Source: Acidobacteriota bacterium (lineage in GTDB: Bacteria > Acidobacteriota > Terriglobia > Terriglobales > Acidobacteriaceae). Taken from it: a DNA stretch of 34,052 bases. Positions 22,983-31,669 of this stretch are shown here, in pieces. Location: the NCBI GenBank assembly GCA_003225055.1, contig QIAU01000176.1, positions 1 to 34,052 on the forward strand. The letters run 5' to 3'. Position 1 is the stretch's first letter. Every line of letters starts with the position of its first letter. The notes below the pieces were generated by a model. That model did no database searches and was not told the DNA's origin. It worked only from the letters and a program-made list of their open reading frames with translations. The position numbers and the translations under genes are program-made.

Positions 22983-24917
22983 ATGAACCCTAGGGTGTCT
23001 GGCATCTCTGGGCCCTTGCAAGGCGCAACCGTCTCTATGGCTTGCGGGGAACTATCGATCGGGCGCGACCCATCCAATCACCTCTGGATCTCTGATCCAG
23101 CTTTGTCGCGCCAGCACTGCCTGCTTACTCGTAAAGGAGACCAGGTCATCATTCGTGATCTTGGAAGCCGAAATGGGACGAGCGTAAATGGAATGGCAGT
23201 GGACGAAGGTCAGCTGCGACACGGAGACCAAATCTCCGTCGGTTCGTCGGTGCTCATGTTTCTGCTTGAGGGCGGTGAAGAAGACCTACAAAGAAGTGAG
23301 GTCGAGTTTACCGAAACGAGGGTGCTGGGGAGCGCTCCAGTTCTGCTCCATCCCGAGGATGCTTTTCATCTGCAGCCTGACAAGCTGCTTTCACGGTTGC
23401 CTCAGACAGCGCATTGGGCTAGCGACTTGAGTGCTCTGCTGAAGCTCGCCACCCGTATCGGCGGCATTTGGGACTTAGAGTCGCTGCAATGGCAGCTCCT
23501 TGGCTCCATCTTCGACCTGGTCCCTGCCGAGCGTGGCGCCATCCTGCTCTTCGAACATGCCGAAGAGTTCAGCTCCGCGGTTGCCTGGGATCGAGTCCGC
23601 GGTCCGAATCATCCCGTCCAAGTAAGCCGCACCATCGTGCAACGGGTTGTGCGGGAGCGAGTCGGCTTGGTCGTGAACGACATCTTCGATGATGAAGGCC
23701 TTCGTGCCGTTCAAACCGTGACTGAATTGCGCATACGCTCCGTGCTCTGCGTTCCGCTAATAGCTGCGGACAGAGTATTGGGGGCGATTTATCTTGACAG
23801 CCAGCACCGGTCAGATCAATTCGATGACAGTCGTCTGCAAGTGATGACGGCCATTGCAGGCATCGCCGGTCTCGCGCTCGGTAACGTCCGCTATATGGAG
23901 AAGTTACGCAAAGAAAATGAGGGATTGCGCGCAGAAATCAACCTGGAACACAACATGGTGGGTGGCAGCCAGGCTATGCGAAAAGTATTCGAGCTCGTTC
24001 GTCGGGTTGCGCCCACAGAATCCACAGTCCTTATAGAGGGTGAAAGTGGAACGGGGAAAGAGCTGGTAGCGCGAGCGATCCACCGCAACAGTCCGCGGGT
24101 CGAGCGGCCTTTTGTGGCAATCAACTGTGCTGCCATCCCCGATACTCTTTTAGAGAGCGAGCTATTCGGGCATGAGAAGGGTGCTTTCACCGGCGCAAGT
24201 GCGCTGAAGAAAGGGAAATTGGAGCTGGCTGACGGCGGAACGTTATTCTTGGACGAGATCGGCGAACTGGCGAGCGGCTTGCAGGCCAAGTTGCTCCGAA
24301 TTCTACAGGAGCGTGAGTTCGAACGCGTGGGTAGTACTCACCCCATAAAGCTTGACATCCGCGTGATCGCGGCCACGAATAAAAGCTTGGCTGAGGCCGT
24401 CAAAACGGGCACTTTCCGCAAAGATTTGTATCATCGCCTGAACGTCGTCACCTTGACCATGCCTGCCCTTCGGGATCGCCGCGAAGATATTCCAGCTCTA
24501 ACTGAGCACTTCATCGTCAAAGCCAGCCGGAAATGTAAGATGCGACCCAAACTGCTCTCGGCGGAAGCAAGAGCGTGCCTGATGAACTACGATTGGCCAG
24601 GTAATATTCGCGAATTAGAGAATGCCGTTGAGCGTGCCCTGGTGTTGGGGTCCAGCAACACTATCTTGCCGGACGACTTGCCAGAAGCCGTTATAGAAAC
24701 GGGTTCGTCGGCCTCGCCTTGCAAAGCGCACTACCACGCAGCGATCACAGACTTCAAGAAGCAGCTGGTCCGTGAGGCTTTTCGAGAAGCCAAGGGCAAT
24801 TATTTGGACGCCGCAAAAGCCTTGGGCATGCATCCCAATTCTTTGCTCCGGTTGATTAGAAACTTGGATCTTAGATCGGATCTAGAATCTGGCTTCCCAC
24901 GCGCAGCAACGGGATAA
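22983..24917 (+). CDS. FHA-GAF sigma-54-dependent transcriptional activator
   Basis: The 644-residue protein has an N-terminal FHA domain (R28, LSRQHC at 41-46, SRNGTSVNG at 62-70) that reads phosphothreonine, and a GAF domain at ~155-305. The AAA+ sigma-54 interaction domain follows at ~325-560, with Walker A GESGTGKE at 353-360, the sigma-54 contact GAFTGA at 400-405 and Walker [12 protein letters not shown] around 424. A Fis-type helix-turn-helix lies at ~587-628 ([20 protein letters not shown]). There is no response-regulator receiver, so control is likely by a Ser/Thr kinase through FHA and by a GAF ligand. GAGGGG precedes the ATG. It is divergent from the copper oxidase operon, its probable target. 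Confidence 0.93.
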   Translation: MNPRVSGISGPLQGATVSMACGELSIGRDPSNHLWISDPALSRQHCLLTRKGDQVIIRDLGSRNGTSVNGMAVDEGQLRHGDQISVGSSVLMFLLEGGEEDLQRSEVEFTETRVLGSAPVLLHPEDAFHLQPDKLLSRLPQTAHWASDLSALLKLATRIGGIWDLESLQWQLLGSIFDLVPAERGAILLFEHAEEFSSAVAWDRVRGPNHPVQVSRTIVQRVVRERVGLVVNDIFDDEGLRAVQTVTELRIRSVLCVPLIAADRVLGAIYLDSQHRSDQFDDSRLQVMTAIAGIAGLALGNVRYMEKLRKENEGLRAEINLEHNMVGGSQAMRKVFELVRRVAPTESTVLIEGESGTGKELVARAIHRNSPRVERPFVAINCAAIPDTLLESELFGHEKGAFTGASALKKGKLELADGGTLFLDEIGELASGLQAKLLRILQEREFERVGSTHPIKLDIRVIAATNKSLAEAVKTGTFRKDLYHRLNVVTLTMPALRDRREDIPALTEHFIVKASRKCKMRPKLLSAEARACLMNYDWPGNIRELENAVERALVLGSSNTILPDDLPEAVIETGSSASPCKAHYHAAITDFKKQLVREAFREAKGNYLDAAKALGMHPNSLLRLIRNLDLRSDLESGFPRAATG

Positions 24918-24952
24918 AGTCGCCAGTTCTGGTTGGGGCTCCCGTTCTCCCG

Positions 24953-25147
24953 TTACTTTGGCGTCGTGCTGAACGCGGTCACTCTGCGTTCTGCGACCGA
25001 GAGATAGCCCAGCCGCACGTCGCTGTTTTCTGAGCTGCAGATGCTGGATACCATCCATTTAGCAGCCGAAAGCACAATCGGCTTGATCTCTATGGCAAGC
25101 ACCAACCATCGGCCGCGGGCATCTGTGCAGCTCTCCACGATTCTCAA
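24953..25147 (-). CDS. Possible small hypothetical protein or fragment
   Basis: The minus strand encodes about 60 residues from a TTG or GTG start: ESCTDARGRWLVLAIEIKPI, later SDVRLGYLSVAERRVTAF. The composition is protein-like, but there is no ATG and no ribosome site, and I do not recognise it. It may be the tail of a lost gene. Confidence 0.25.
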   Translation of the reverse strand: MRIVESCTDARGRWLVLAIEIKPIVLSAAKWMVSSICSSENSDVRLGYLSVAERRVTAFSTTPK

Positions 25148-25317
25148 AACATGTCACACCCGCGGTTTCTATGAGCGCGCTGGCGCGCTTTACCACTGTG
25201 CTCGGGGAACAGCCCTGAAGGGTTCGTTCTGGTTGCCTTTAGCGGGCGGCCGCTGGCGCATTAACTGGCCCCGGACGAAACGCGGGGCGTGAGTCCAGCT
25301 GTGCTTCAGCCAGCAAC
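25148..25317. other. Intergenic segment with a tight hairpin
   Basis: AGCGCGC (25174-25180) and GCGCGCT (25183-25189) form an almost loopless palindrome. No gene is seen here. Confidence 0.4.
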
Positions 25318-25917
25318 TTACCTGTGCTCGATGCGCCGGAATGTCAGGTTAATCCGCGGTTGTTCGACATGAGGTTCTTTTGGTACTTCGTGCCTAAAGT
25401 TTTTCTGCGTCTTTCCCGCCATGATGAACAGGCTCCCGTGGGGCAACCGTTCCGCAAAAGCAACAGCCCCATTTTGGCCTTTGAGACGAAATAGACGTTC
25501 GGCTCCCAGACTGATGGAAGCGATCACCGGCCCCATTTCCGGCTCCGCATCCGCATGCAGGCCGACGCTGTCGTTTCCGTTTTGGTAGAGGTTGCAGAGT
25601 ACGGCGTTGTAGCCCAGTTTCGGCAAACTCAAATTGGCGTAAGCAACTGTGGGAGTAGCCTCTTCTACACGGCTCCTCAAGAAGAGCAATTCCGGAATCC
25701 AGGCGAGCGGCTTGTACTCGCGCCGCGAATATGTGTAGTTGGTTCCCGGATCGCCGTAGTAGGCTTCGTCGCGAGGCACAGCATTTCCGAAGGAAGATTG
25801 GTGTCTTTCCCAGGCGCACTTCGTCCGCAGCACGCTGAACAGGGTCGTTGCCTCTTCCAATGAGAGGAAATTCTTGTCGTAGTAGATTTCCGCGCCGGGG
25901 ATGGGAATCGTTTCCAT
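25318..25917 (-). CDS. AlkB-like Fe(II)/2-oxoglutarate dioxygenase (alkylation repair)
   Basis: From ATG25917 the product is 199 residues. It has the iron site H121-x-D123 (GLHADAE) and H176 (FRHEVPK), and the 2-oxoglutarate arginines R188 and R194 (QPRINLTFR). NAVLCNLYQNGNDSVGLHAD and PHGSLFIMAG are typical of the ALKBH2/3-like subgroup that removes methyl groups from 1-meA and 3-meC in DNA. A 12-codon upstream ATG at 25953 overlaps dinB, so 25917 is preferred. The gene follows the dinB stop by 7 bases on the same strand, so the two are likely co-transcribed in a DNA-damage operon. Confidence 0.9.
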   Translation of the reverse strand: METIPIPGAEIYYDKNFLSLEEATTLFSVLRTKCAWERHQSSFGNAVPRDEAYYGDPGTNYTYSRREYKPLAWIPELLFLRSRVEEATPTVAYANLSLPKLGYNAVLCNLYQNGNDSVGLHADAEPEMGPVIASISLGAERLFRLKGQNGAVAFAERLPHGSLFIMAGKTQKNFRHEVPKEPHVEQPRINLTFRRIEHR

Positions 25918-25924
25918 ATTCGTG

Positions 25925-26986
25925 CTACTCGAAAAGGACCGGTTGCGCGGCATTCTCTTTGGTTTCCCGAAAGTTGCTCAACCCTACGCCGACGAGCCGA
26001 TAGCGCTGCTGTGGGCCTAAGGCCACCCGTTCTCGCAGCCGCAGCGCGATATCCGCCAACTCTTCCCATGTGGACGGAGGAGAGCCTGGCGTATGGCTGC
26101 GAGTGAGAATCTTGAACTCGCTTGTCTTCAGCTTGAGCACTACCGTGCGGGCCGTCCGTGATTCCTGGTGCGAAGCCGACCAAAGCTTCTCGGCAAGGCG
26201 CCGGATCATGGGCTCGGTCTCTACCAGCAGGACGTCCTTCTCAAAAGTATCCTCGACGGAGAGTGATTGCGTAGGCCGGTCGGGGATGACTTCGCTGTCG
26301 TCAATACCACGGGCAAGCTTGTGCAGGCGCAGACCATAGCGGCCGAACTCGGGTTCGAGTATGGACAAATCGAGACCTCGCAAATCTTCTACTGTCTGTA
26401 CTCCGAGTTTGGCCAGCTTCTCTCCCGTAATCTTGCCGACTCCGGGCAGACGTCCAACCGGCAGTGGCAGAAGAAAGGCATCTACGTCCTCGGGCTGAAT
26501 CACAAAGAGGCCATCAGGTTTGCGCCAGTCAGAGGCCAATTTTGCCAAGAACTTGTTGGGCGCCACACCGGCCGAAGCAGTCAGATTCAATTCATGTTGG
26601 ATTTGCTCACGGATCGTCCTCGCCACCAGCGTGGCCGTCGGTAAGCCCGTCTTGTTCTCGGTAACGTCGAGGTAGGCCTCGTCGAGTGATAGTGGTTCTA
26701 TCAGGTCCGTGTGGCGTTTGAAGATCTCCCGCACGCTTCGCGACACAGCCCGATACCGTGCAAAATCCGGGGCGACGAAGATTGCAGCGGGACACAAGCG
26801 TTCCGCTCGTACTGCCGGCATGGCCGAACGCACGCCGAAGCTCCTGGCCTCGTACGAAGCCGCACACACGACAGAGCGGTCACCGCGCCAAGCGACGATT
26901 ACGGGCTTGCCCCGCAGCTCGGGATCATCGCGCTGCTCGACCGAAGCATAAAACGCGTCCATGTCGACATGGATGATTTTTCTCAC
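25925..26986 (-). CDS. dinB: DNA polymerase IV (Y-family)
   Basis: The 353-residue protein has the Y-family catalytic acids D8 (HVDMDAFYAS) and D102-E103 (SLDEAYLDV), the YRAVS steric region, the SAGVAPNKFLAKLASD motif, a helix-hairpin-helix (LPGVGKITGEKLAKLG), a little-finger domain (TQSLSVEDTFEKD) and a C-terminal beta-clamp motif QPVLF. It copies past damaged template bases in the cytoplasm. GGAGGA lies 12 bases before ATG26986. I see no LexA-type box upstream. The alkB-like gene follows directly; the pairing fits translesion synthesis plus direct reversal. Confidence 0.95.
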   Translation of the reverse strand: MRKIIHVDMDAFYASVEQRDDPELRGKPVIVAWRGDRSVVCAASYEARSFGVRSAMPAVRAERLCPAAIFVAPDFARYRAVSRSVREIFKRHTDLIEPLSLDEAYLDVTENKTGLPTATLVARTIREQIQHELNLTASAGVAPNKFLAKLASDWRKPDGLFVIQPEDVDAFLLPLPVGRLPGVGKITGEKLAKLGVQTVEDLRGLDLSILEPEFGRYGLRLHKLARGIDDSEVIPDRPTQSLSVEDTFEKDVLLVETEPMIRRLAEKLWSASHQESRTARTVVLKLKTSEFKILTRSHTPGSPPSTWEELADIALRLRERVALGPQQRYRLVGVGLSNFRETKENAAQPVLFE

Positions 26987-27377
26987 AATCCTCCGGCAAC
27001 AATATTATCCCGCGCGCCAGAGCCCTGTGAATGTCTTCTAGATCGTTAACTGTCGTTGCCGTGAAGTCTGAAGACGGATGCCGGCGTTCCTGCTTCTCAC
27101 TTCTTTTCCGCACTCGCAACGCCCGCCCTCTTCCTGCATGCGTTGTTCATTTTTTGGGTGATGTTGGATGCCCTCCTGTCCTGCTCCCGCCTTATTCTTC
27201 GTTGTTTGCACATCGCATGGCTGAACTGGGGAATCCTTACTGAAGTTCTTCCCTGGCCCTCTCCTTGACACTGTCGGAGAACTGGCTCGAACACCGCCCC
27301 GGAATCGAGCCATACCAAGGCCTGTTCCTGCTCCACTATCTGGACAGCCTTGTGTAGCTGTGTTGGCGTAACCGGCG
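26987..27377. other. Gene-free stretch
   Basis: Open frames on both strands are short and lack recognisable features. The segment contains the dinB promoter region and leads to a transposase remnant. Confidence 0.45.
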
Positions 27378-27605
27378 TTCGCGGAGAAAAGAGGCAATGC
27401 GACTATCCCGCTCCACGGTGGAGCATCCGTTTGCCGCGCTGAAGTACCGAATCTTTGGGCATCCCATGCCCCTTACGCGAGTTGGTAGTAGGAGCGCAGG
27501 CGGAGATGAGTCTAGCCACGATGGTTTTACAACCTCAAACGCATGCGGAACGTCCTTGGCGGAAGTCGGCTGCAAGCAGCCTTGGCGGGACAACTCCCTG
27601 ATGTA
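27378..27605 (+). pseudogene. Remnant: C-terminus of an IS1182/IS5-like DDE transposase
   Basis: The segment encodes RSTVEHPFAALKYRIFGHP in one phase, then AEMSLATM and YNLKRMRNVLGGSRLQAALA in two further phases. This is the conserved end of IS1182-type transposases (the catalytic Glu lies in VEHPF, and the final helix reads M-YNLKR). At least two extra bases break the frame. The rest of the element is absent. It is an old insertion scar. Confidence 0.65.
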
Positions 27606-27782
27606 GCCACGAGACAGCTGCAAAAAGCAAAAACGCGATGTCCGCGACCCAGCGAAAGAGATCGTGATGCCACGGCATGGCCTCACTGGGCGCCGGTCAT
27701 AGTCGGCGCACCATGGTAGTTCCATGCTGAAATAGGCTTTCGTCTGTCATTGCTGATCTCTGGCCGATGAAATGCCCGGTGC
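27606..27782. other. Intergenic segment
   Basis: I see nothing coding on either strand in this short segment, which follows the transposase remnant and precedes the end of a leftward small gene. Confidence 0.4.
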
Positions 27783-27950
27783 TCAGACGCCGTACCGCTT
27801 CCACAGTCGGAACCAAGGATTATTCGCATACATCTCGTCGTGCTTTTGGTTCACAGTGGCAAGATCACTCAACTGTAGCGGTCGAGTGTCTGGGAGGGAG
27901 AACAGCCGCTCCAGCCACTCGATCTCGGCAATGGTTCGGTCAAGGTTCAT
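27783..27950 (-). CDS. 55-residue hypothetical protein
   Basis: ATG27950 opens a short minus-strand frame with convincing protein composition: MNLDRTIAEIEWLERLFSLP, then a Pro/Asp-rich turn and NQKHDEMYANNPWFRLWKRY ending GV. It has a helix-turn-helix-like shape with no signal or membrane segment. The Trp/Tyr-rich end looks like a small conserved module. There is no clear ribosome site. I do not recognise a family, but the sequence is not like random translation. Confidence 0.5.
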   Translation of the reverse strand: MNLDRTIAEIEWLERLFSLPDTRPLQLSDLATVNQKHDEMYANNPWFRLWKRYGV

Positions 27951-28001
27951 GCTGGTCAAAGCATTAGAGTGTCAGTCCCAAGGCGATGTCCTGCGGGAGT
28001 G

Positions 28002-28415
28002 TCAGTGCTCGTCTTCCAGCGGCTGCATGGTTCCGGCAACTCTTTCGCAGACTCCCCCCTTTGCCTTATAGACGTTAAGCATCACCGCTTTGAATTCATG
28101 CGACTTTCCCTGTTCGTCGTAGCTCATGTCCATTGTCCCGTGCTCGTATGCCATGTCACCCGACGCCGAACAGACAATCCTATGATCCGACTCCCACGAA
28201 TGCTTGACGTTGGTTCGGCCTGAGAACTTCTTTTCGGCGGTGTTTTGGATTGCGGTCTTGCCGCTCACAGGCTTGCCAAAGGGCGGCATGTACGAAAACG
28301 CGTCATCTGCCATCGGGAGCTTTCCGTCTTTGACGGCGCCTTCAGTACACGGCCCCTGTGCGCAGACCAGAATCGTGGACGCGAGCACGAACATTGAAGC
28401 CAAGACATAACCCAT
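28002..28415 (-). CDS. Secreted SnoaL/DUF4440-like protein
   Basis: ATG28415 has AAGGAGGG five bases upstream. The 137-residue product has a signal peptide (YVLASMFVLASTILVCAQGP). The mature part is an alpha-beta protein resembling the NTF2/SnoaL fold (DUF4440): ADDAFSYMPPFGKPVSGKTA, then SGDMAYEHGTMDMSYDEQGK and AVMLNVYKAKGGVCERVAGT. Members include enzymes and sequestering proteins; function here is unknown. The promoter should lie in the small gap to the right. Confidence 0.65.
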   Translation of the reverse strand: MGYVLASMFVLASTILVCAQGPCTEGAVKDGKLPMADDAFSYMPPFGKPVSGKTAIQNTAEKKFSGRTNVKHSWESDHRIVCSASGDMAYEHGTMDMSYDEQGKSHEFKAVMLNVYKAKGGVCERVAGTMQPLEDEH

Positions 28416-28536
28416 AGCTCCCTCCTTAAGTTGCGCCATTGTAGCGCCAAACACCTGCCCTCGCCATTCATGACGGCGCAACGATCAAGACGGCGAAGGA
28501 GGTAATCAAGGGATTACCGTCGTCGCGGCCAACTGC

Positions 28537-29805
28537 TTATTCTGCTACATGCGCCGGATGAATGCCGAACGCGATCAGGCGTGCCGGGATGTCTCGTATC
28601 ACGGGTATCCTGAAGAGGAGCGGAACGAGGGTTGGGATTCTCGTCGCGTTCGGCGACCTAAACACACTGGCGATGATGCGCTTTTGAACTGCCGATTGAA
28701 TTGCCTGAATGATGCGCGTCGGCCACTCTCGCTTCGACTGTACTTTGGCCAGATCGCTGACCCGCACCTGACCTGTTCTCAGCGGTATTGCCAATATATT
28801 TGCCGCCACCGTTGCATCTTGGATCGCATAGTTGATGCCTACGCCGCCCACTGGCGACATCACGTGGGCCGCATCGCCAATGAGCAGCAGTCCGGACTTG
28901 TACCAGCGCGGGCATCGACTAGATTCCACCGACAGTAGAGAGAACTGGTGCCAGTCCGTTAGAGAATCAACGTGCTTAGCAAATTGTGGCTCGATTGCGA
29001 CTATTGAATCCCGAAGGGCGCCCAGACCTGCTGCCCGCAAGTCTTGATACGTGCCTTTCGGAAAAACGTAGCCCACCTGCCAGTAGTCAAAACGGTCGAA
29101 GACCGCCAACATCCGTCCGTTGGCGAATCCGCCTCGTACTCGACCGGAATCTTCCTGAGGGTCTTCAGGCATGTGCGGTAACCGGAACCACAAAATGTCC
29201 ATTGGCGGTGAGGTCTTGATCGGTTCGAAGCCACCCAAATGCCGAACCTTTGAGAATCGTCCATCGGCACCTACTGTCAGCACGGCTCGCACTTCATGCC
29301 ATCCATCGATGCTGAGATAGCGAACGCCGCGAATTCGACCGTTCTCCTCGATCAGCGATTCCACATTTGCTGTCATTTTCAGCCGAAACTCTGGATACTT
29401 GCTCGCTTCGTCCGCGATGAATTCGAGAAACTTGGTTTGCGGGATGAGCATGATGTAAGGGAACTTCGTCTTCAGCCTGCGAAGATCAATGGGGTTGAAA
29501 CTGGTGTTTGCCGCCCTAAGCGTTGGGCCGTAAATCTTCACGTGACGGAGCTTGTGAAGCGGTTCTGCTAAACCAATTTCGTCAAGTATCTCCAGAACGG
29601 AGGGATGAAGAGTGTCGCCGCGAAACTCGCGGTCGAAATCCTTGTGCGCCTCTAGAAGGGTAACGCGAACACGTTTCCGCGCCAGAAGAAGGGCAAGCAT
29701 CATGCCGCCCGGCCCACCGCCGACGATCGAGCAGGTGGTCTGTTCAGAATCAATTGCTGATTCAGCGGTTGCGGACTGCGGGGTCGGGATCACTGCTGTG
29801 GTCAT
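28537..29805 (-). CDS. FAD-dependent monooxygenase (PHBH fold)
   Basis: From ATG29805 the protein has 422 residues. The FAD dinucleotide site is CSIVGGGPGGMMLALLLARK (glycines 29-34), followed by the DG motif VGADGRFSKVRHLGG and the GD motif GDAAHVMSPVGGVGINYAIQ. These place it in the p-hydroxybenzoate-hydroxylase-type flavin monooxygenases. The cytosolic enzyme would hydroxylate an aromatic or polyketide substrate using NAD(P)H and oxygen. The GGAAGA near the start is a weak ribosome site. The frame is open upstream to 30003, but that part has no protein-like composition. Substrate unknown. Confidence 0.88.
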   Translation of the reverse strand: MTTAVIPTPQSATAESAIDSEQTTCSIVGGGPGGMMLALLLARKRVRVTLLEAHKDFDREFRGDTLHPSVLEILDEIGLAEPLHKLRHVKIYGPTLRAANTSFNPIDLRRLKTKFPYIMLIPQTKFLEFIADEASKYPEFRLKMTANVESLIEENGRIRGVRYLSIDGWHEVRAVLTVGADGRFSKVRHLGGFEPIKTSPPMDILWFRLPHMPEDPQEDSGRVRGGFANGRMLAVFDRFDYWQVGYVFPKGTYQDLRAAGLGALRDSIVAIEPQFAKHVDSLTDWHQFSLLSVESSRCPRWYKSGLLLIGDAAHVMSPVGGVGINYAIQDATVAANILAIPLRTGQVRVSDLAKVQSKREWPTRIIQAIQSAVQKRIIASVFRSPNATRIPTLVPLLFRIPVIRDIPARLIAFGIHPAHVAE

Positions 29806-30609
29806 AATGATCTTCCAAGCCGAGTTTTCAGTTGAAGGCGGAAATATACACCCGACGAAGGTTGGCAAGGATGGAGCTAGCTCGGATGTCCCTCGTCCCG
29901 TGATGATCTGGGGAGAAGAGCAATTACACTGGCAGCCTATGGCCACTACGCCCTTTCCGCTGACCCACTGCCGATGCAGCAAGACGGCTAACTTTCTCGC
30001 CACCGCGATGACGGCTCCTCTCTTCCCGTTCCTCCCGCCGCGCTCCCCGCAGAACCTTCTCGGGCCCCAACCACTACAGCGCCATTTTTGGCCAAGGAGG
30101 ATGAGACTAAAATAAGGTCGCAGCGGCCAGGACCGGGAGAACTCGTGTCGCGGATGTCATTCTGTCAAATACCGTTTGCAGGTTGCGCATACGAAGCTCC
30201 TTTGTTGGGCGGGGGTCCCCAGACCGTTTGCCACCGCCATGCCGGTTTTGCGCACGTCCGGTTGCGAAGTACAATCAGCGCCGGCACGGCGGAGGTCCGG
30301 GCTGGGAAGTGCCCGTAGTCACGGGCAGAATCACCAGCTACGGCGGTGTAAGCCGGGGCCTACGTGTGTCTCCAGCGGCATCGAGCTAGAGCCAGAGGCT
30401 AGGACAACACCTGAAATCAAACCGTTCGAGATCATCAACAATCCGTTACAGACAGAAAAACAGGCTGTGAATCAATTTTTCAGCAGCCGGCTAAGCTAAT
30501 CTAAAGTCTGGGGGCGTTGCGGTTCTTCGGTATCGCACGGCATAGGCCTTGTCAACCAACGTGACCTTCGAGGTCAAACGCAGTAAAATCAGTACCGCTC
30601 CCCGCGACA
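29806..30609. other. Gene-free stretch (~800 bases)
   Basis: I see no gene on either strand. TGCCCGT-AGTC-ACGGGCA (30310-30327) is a perfect 7-pair hairpin, followed by CGGC/GCCG. It may hold a small RNA or decayed sequence. The right end holds the leader of the DUF1326 gene. Confidence 0.4.
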
Positions 30610-30660
30610 ATGAGGATACTTCCCTTCGGACTCTTCAAGCAGATTGAAAAGGAGGCGAAC

Positions 30661-31350
30661 ATGAAAAAGTGGATGCAACTAAGCACTCTCGTTCTTTGCA
30701 TGCTCCCGCTCATTGCTTCGACACTGACGCCGTCCTGGCGGATGAAGGCGGATTACATAGAGGCTTGCAGCTGCCATTTGTTTTGCCCTTGCTACTTCAA
30801 CAAGCACGCTGAGCACCCGCACTGCGAGTTCAATATGGCGGTGAAGGTGCGCGAAGGAAATTCAGGCGGCACGAATCTGGCTGGAGCCAAGTATTGGCTG
30901 ACGGGCGATCTGGGCGACGAGTGGGGCACAAATAAAAAAGGAGCGTGGGTGGTCGTATCCTTCGATCCATCCACCACCAAAGAACAACGTGACGCGCTTG
31001 CACCCATGATACTCAAGACCTATGGTCTCGAATGGGGTGAGCTAAAGGTACAGGAAGCGCCAATCGAAATCAGCCGCTCCGGCGACGTTGCCGAAGCCAA
31101 GCTGGGGGGTGGCCAACTCGCCTCCATGAAACTAAAGCTGGAACCGGGGGCTGATGGCACGGGCGTGGTGTTGAAGAATGTGAAGTATTTTGGTGCGCAG
31201 AACAACGACGGGTTTGAGATGTATCGTTCTCTCGAGCACCGGGCCGACATACAAGGCCACAAGTTCTCCTACTCGGACCGCAACGCGTTTCTTATTTCGA
31301 TCGATTCCCAGGAAGGTGCGAGCGGAGGCATGGCGGGCGCTGGCCGCTAG
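30661..31350 (+). CDS. Secreted DUF1326 protein
   Basis: AAGGAGG precedes ATG30661. The 229-residue protein has a signal peptide (MQLSTLVLCMLPLIASTLTP) and the DUF1326 core: C36-x-C38-x3-C42-x-C44 (EACSCHLFCPCYF), then FNMAVKVREG, GAWVVVSFDPSTTKEQRDA and YGLEWGELKVQEAPIEI. DUF1326 has no assigned function; the cysteine cluster suggests metal or thiol chemistry. Most members I know lack a leader, so the export here may be noteworthy. A terminator follows. Confidence 0.85.
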   Translation: MKKWMQLSTLVLCMLPLIASTLTPSWRMKADYIEACSCHLFCPCYFNKHAEHPHCEFNMAVKVREGNSGGTNLAGAKYWLTGDLGDEWGTNKKGAWVVVSFDPSTTKEQRDALAPMILKTYGLEWGELKVQEAPIEISRSGDVAEAKLGGGQLASMKLKLEPGADGTGVVLKNVKYFGAQNNDGFEMYRSLEHRADIQGHKFSYSDRNAFLISIDSQEGASGGMAGAGR

Positions 31351-31375
31351 AAAATAAATAAGAGTGCAATCCCTC

Positions 31376-31404
31376 AGCCCCCGTCTCTCTCGGCGGGGGC
31401 TTTT
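31376..31404 (+). terminator. Rho-independent terminator
   Basis: AGCCCCCG (31376-31383) pairs with CGGGGGCT (31394-31401) around a 10-base loop, and T residues follow. It lies 25 bases after the DUF1326 stop. Confidence 0.85.
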
Positions 31405-31654
31405 GGTTGTCCACGAGGAGCGCTGTCAACGACGCCGCTGAACATGGATTTTTTTGGTGAAACCAACCGGTTCGGGCCGGTTTTCCGAGCAGCCAACTAA
31501 ACGGCTAGATAAGCAATTAGAGCGATCGAGACCTACGCGCAAGTTCTAAAAGAGAAAGAACTGACGACGACACACGAATGCCACCCTGCGTCAGAATTGG
31601 TGAGTGATTCCCGATTCGCTCGTTGCTGGTCAAGGTAAAGCGCAGACTTCGGGC
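31402..31654. other. Intergenic segment with a small hairpin
   Basis: AACCGG-TTCGGG-CCGGTT (31465-31482) forms a hairpin with trailing TT. There is no gene. The segment leads to the kinase promoter. Confidence 0.5.
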
Positions 31655-31660
31655 TATAAT
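31655..31660 (+). promoter_or_regulatory. -10 box touching the kinase start (leaderless)
   Basis: TATAAT at 31655-31660 is nine bases before ATG31670. Transcription would start at about 31667, giving a leader of a few bases and no Shine-Dalgarno. I find no well-spaced -35. Confidence 0.5.
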
Positions 31661-31669
31661 ACGCACCAC

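Noticed and set aside
27038-27397. 119-codon minus frame
   Set aside because: Low-complexity, charged run-on sequence overlapping other frames; no family features.
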